A DNA stretch of 64,000 nucleotides from Modestobacter marinus (GTDB taxonomy: Bacteria > Actinomycetota > Actinomycetes > Mycobacteriales > Geodermatophilaceae), in the NCBI RefSeq assembly GCF_019799945.1, contig NZ_JABGCH010000008.1:1-64000 (forward strand). Reading direction: 5' to 3'. Shown here one piece after another: positions 62,633-64,000 of the stretch (position 1 is its first letter; each line of letters opens with the position of its first letter). The translations under genes and the position numbers were made by a program. The notes below the pieces were generated by a model. The model saw nothing but the letters and a program-made list of their open reading frames with translations. It ran no database searches and was not told the origin of the DNA.

Positions 62633-64000
62633 TCAGCGTGATCCGGTGGCCAGCTCCCGGTCGATCAGCGCTCCGATGACCGGCCCGAGGAAGGTCGCAT
62701 AGCTCGCGGTGAGGTGGTTGTCGTCACGGAAGACGAGCCGGTTGCCGACGACCAGCGGGCACGAGGCGTCCGTGCAGAACAGGTCGGTGACGTCCGCGTA
62801 GTCGCCGCCGGCCGCCTCGGTGGCCACCACCTCCGCCGCGACCCCCTGGTCGTCGACCGCGGTGGCACGGGCGGGCGTGCAGGCCCCGACGGAGTCCAGG
62901 TGCGCGGACAGGCACGTCGGCACCACCGTGTGCGGATCCGGGATGGGGCCCAGCACGAGCACCTGCGACCCGGTCGCGCGGAGATCACTCACCAGGCGCG
63001 TGAGGGCGTCGAGCCACTGCTGGTCGTAGGACGTGAAGCCGAAGTCCGCCCCGTAGCGGCGCACCATGCTGAGCAGCACCAGCGTCGGGGGGTGCGCCTC
63101 GAGTTGCTCGACGACCTGCTGCCGCCAGGCCACGCACTCGGTGTAGGCGCGGCCGAGATAGGGGCTGGTGATGGCGAGGTCCAGCAGCGGGCAGGTGACC
63201 TTGCCGGTGAACTGCAGGTGCCAGCCCCGCTGCTCGGCCAGTGGCTGCAGTGCCGGCACCCACTGAGCCGCGTGCGAGTCGCCGACCAGGGCCAGCGAGA
63301 CCGGCCCGGCGGGATCGCCGTACTCGCAGGTCCGCGGTTCGGCCGCCAGCCAGGTCCGTACGCAGCCGCTGCTGAACACCGCGGGGACGTCCGACTTGGC
63401 CGCGCTGAGCGACGGGGTCAGGTTGGACGGCACGGCCTGGGCGCCGGCCGACGCCGCCACCGCGGCCTGCACCTGGGCGGTGAGCTGCTGGACGACGACC
63501 TCGGTGGGGTCGAGCACCGGCACCGGATCGACCTCGGGGCTCGGGGAGGCAGTCGAGGTCGGGACGTCCGGCACCGACAGGTGCGCCGCCTCGACGGCGG
63601 CACCGCTGCCGACCGGCGCCGGGACGGCGGCCAGCGCGACCAGCGCCGCGGTCGCCGCGATGGCCGTGGCGGAACCGCCCAGCAGCAGGCTGCGTCCGGC
63701 CGACCGCCGCAACGGCGCGGCGAAGCGCAACGGGTCCTCCACCGCGTGCAGGGTGGCCACCGCGAGCACGAGGGCCACGGCCGCGGCCAGCAACCGGTCC
63801 CCCAGCCCCAGCTCGCGCCCGACCACCGTGGGTGCCAGGACCAGCACCGGCCAGTGCCACAGGTACCAGGAGTAGGACCAACGCCCGATGCGCCGCAGCG
63901 GGGAGAGCTCCAGGACGACCGCGGGACCCCGCCTGGTCGTTCGGCTCCCGGCGCCGAGCAGCAGCGCCGTCCCCAGTACCGGCAGCAGCGCGGCCGTTCC
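62633..64000 (-). CDS. Acyltransferase-3 with C-terminal SGNH domain (5' partial)
   Basis: At least 455 residues; the frame is open to the window edge. The visible N-terminal part has the last helices of an OafA-type membrane acyltransferase (RIGRWSYSWYLWHWPV, then LLAAAVALVLAVATLHAVEDPLR). After a Thr/Ser/Pro linker comes a periplasmic SGNH hydrolase-like domain: LALVGDSHAAQW (Ser nucleophile) and FRDDNHLT (Asp-His). Such proteins O-acetylate cell-surface polysaccharide or peptidoglycan. The membrane part beyond 64000 is missing. Confidence 0.9.
   Translation of the reverse strand, partial: GTAALLPVLGTALLLGAGSRTTRRGPAVVLELSPLRRIGRWSYSWYLWHWPVLVLAPTVVGRELGLGDRLLAAAVALVLAVATLHAVEDPLRFAAPLRRSAGRSLLLGGSATAIAATAALVALAAVPAPVGSGAAVEAAHLSVPDVPTSTASPSPEVDPVPVLDPTEVVVQQLTAQVQAAVAASAGAQAVPSNLTPSLSAAKSDVPAVFSSGCVRTWLAAEPRTCEYGDPAGPVSLALVGDSHAAQWVPALQPLAEQRGWHLQFTGKVTCPLLDLAITSPYLGRAYTECVAWRQQVVEQLEAHPPTLVLLSMVRRYGADFGFTSYDQQWLDALTRLVSDLRATGSQVLVLGPIPDPHTVVPTCLSAHLDSVGACTPARATAVDDQGVAAEVVATEAAGGDYADVTDLFCTDASCPLVVGNRLVFRDDNHLTASYATFLGPVIGALIDRELATGSR

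Overview
The window is chromosomal DNA of a very GC-rich actinobacterium. Third codon positions are almost all G or C, GTG starts are common, the release factor 2 gene has no programmed frameshift, and the run prfB-ftsE-ftsX-smpB is the usual actinobacterial order. Gene content (DUF6343-type, SCO6745-type and GYD proteins, trypsin/TRYPCO2 and STAND proteins) fits a soil filamentous or rock-dwelling lineage such as Geodermatophilaceae. That placement is inference; no rRNA or phylogenetic marker tree was available.

Layout. (1) 1-9.5 kb is a conflict/signalling island, all on the plus strand: an nSTAND1-NTPase/WD40 protein with 14 repeats, a small secreted Cys protein, a peptidase-like protein with the expected catalytic Cys replaced by Gly, a TRYPCO2 protein, and a trypsin-STAND-TPR protein. 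(2) 9.7-30 kb is mostly housekeeping: tmRNA with its terminator, corA, an ArsR-SRPBCC fusion with an operator palindrome, FRG and GNAT proteins, an amidohydrolase, the prfB-ftsE-ftsX-smpB-oxidoreductase run, a GGDEF-EAL protein, small proteins, a serine hydrolase, a CPBP protease and DinB. (3) 28.3-41 kb is a catabolic locus: a LacI regulator, a carbon-nitrogen hydrolase, a ribose-type ABC importer, an aldo/keto reductase, a GMC oxidoreductase with its subunit-3 partner, and a secreted TIM-barrel isomerase-like protein. Matching AGCGCT-centred palindromes lie upstream of both operons. fmdB and a frameshifted fmdA follow. (4) 42.7-56.4 kb is a second, decaying conflict island. It holds relics of a TPR gene, an IS481 transposase, a WD40 gene and an FAD oxidase; a membrane protein with a 342-bp duplication; SLATT plus TIR-nSTAND1-WD40, the latter frameshifted inside recently amplified repeats; a convergent intact TIR-NB-ARC-TPR gene; and a truncated CpaF-type ATPase. 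(5) 56.7-64 kb returns to ordinary genes: a copper-radical-oxidase-like protein, a methyltransferase, an M15-like peptidase with a poly-Asp tail, and an acyltransferase running off the end.

How genes work together. tmRNA and SmpB (trans-translation) lie 8 kb apart. FtsE and FtsX are one complex. The LacI locus looks like uptake plus oxidation of a sugar, cyclitol or glycoside. The two STAND-rich islands resemble NTP-dependent immune or programmed-death systems: the sensors are WD40 or TPR arrays, the switch is a STAND NTPase, and the effectors are trypsin, TIR, SLATT or a peptidase-like fold. Six intact or relic members in 64 kb, with repeat amplification and homologous relics, suggest active turnover.

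Caution: at least nine single-base indels disrupt otherwise coherent frames (lipoprotein, fmdA, FAD oxidase, WD40 relic twice, TIR-WD40 twice, small membrane protein twice). Some may be assembly errors rather than biology.
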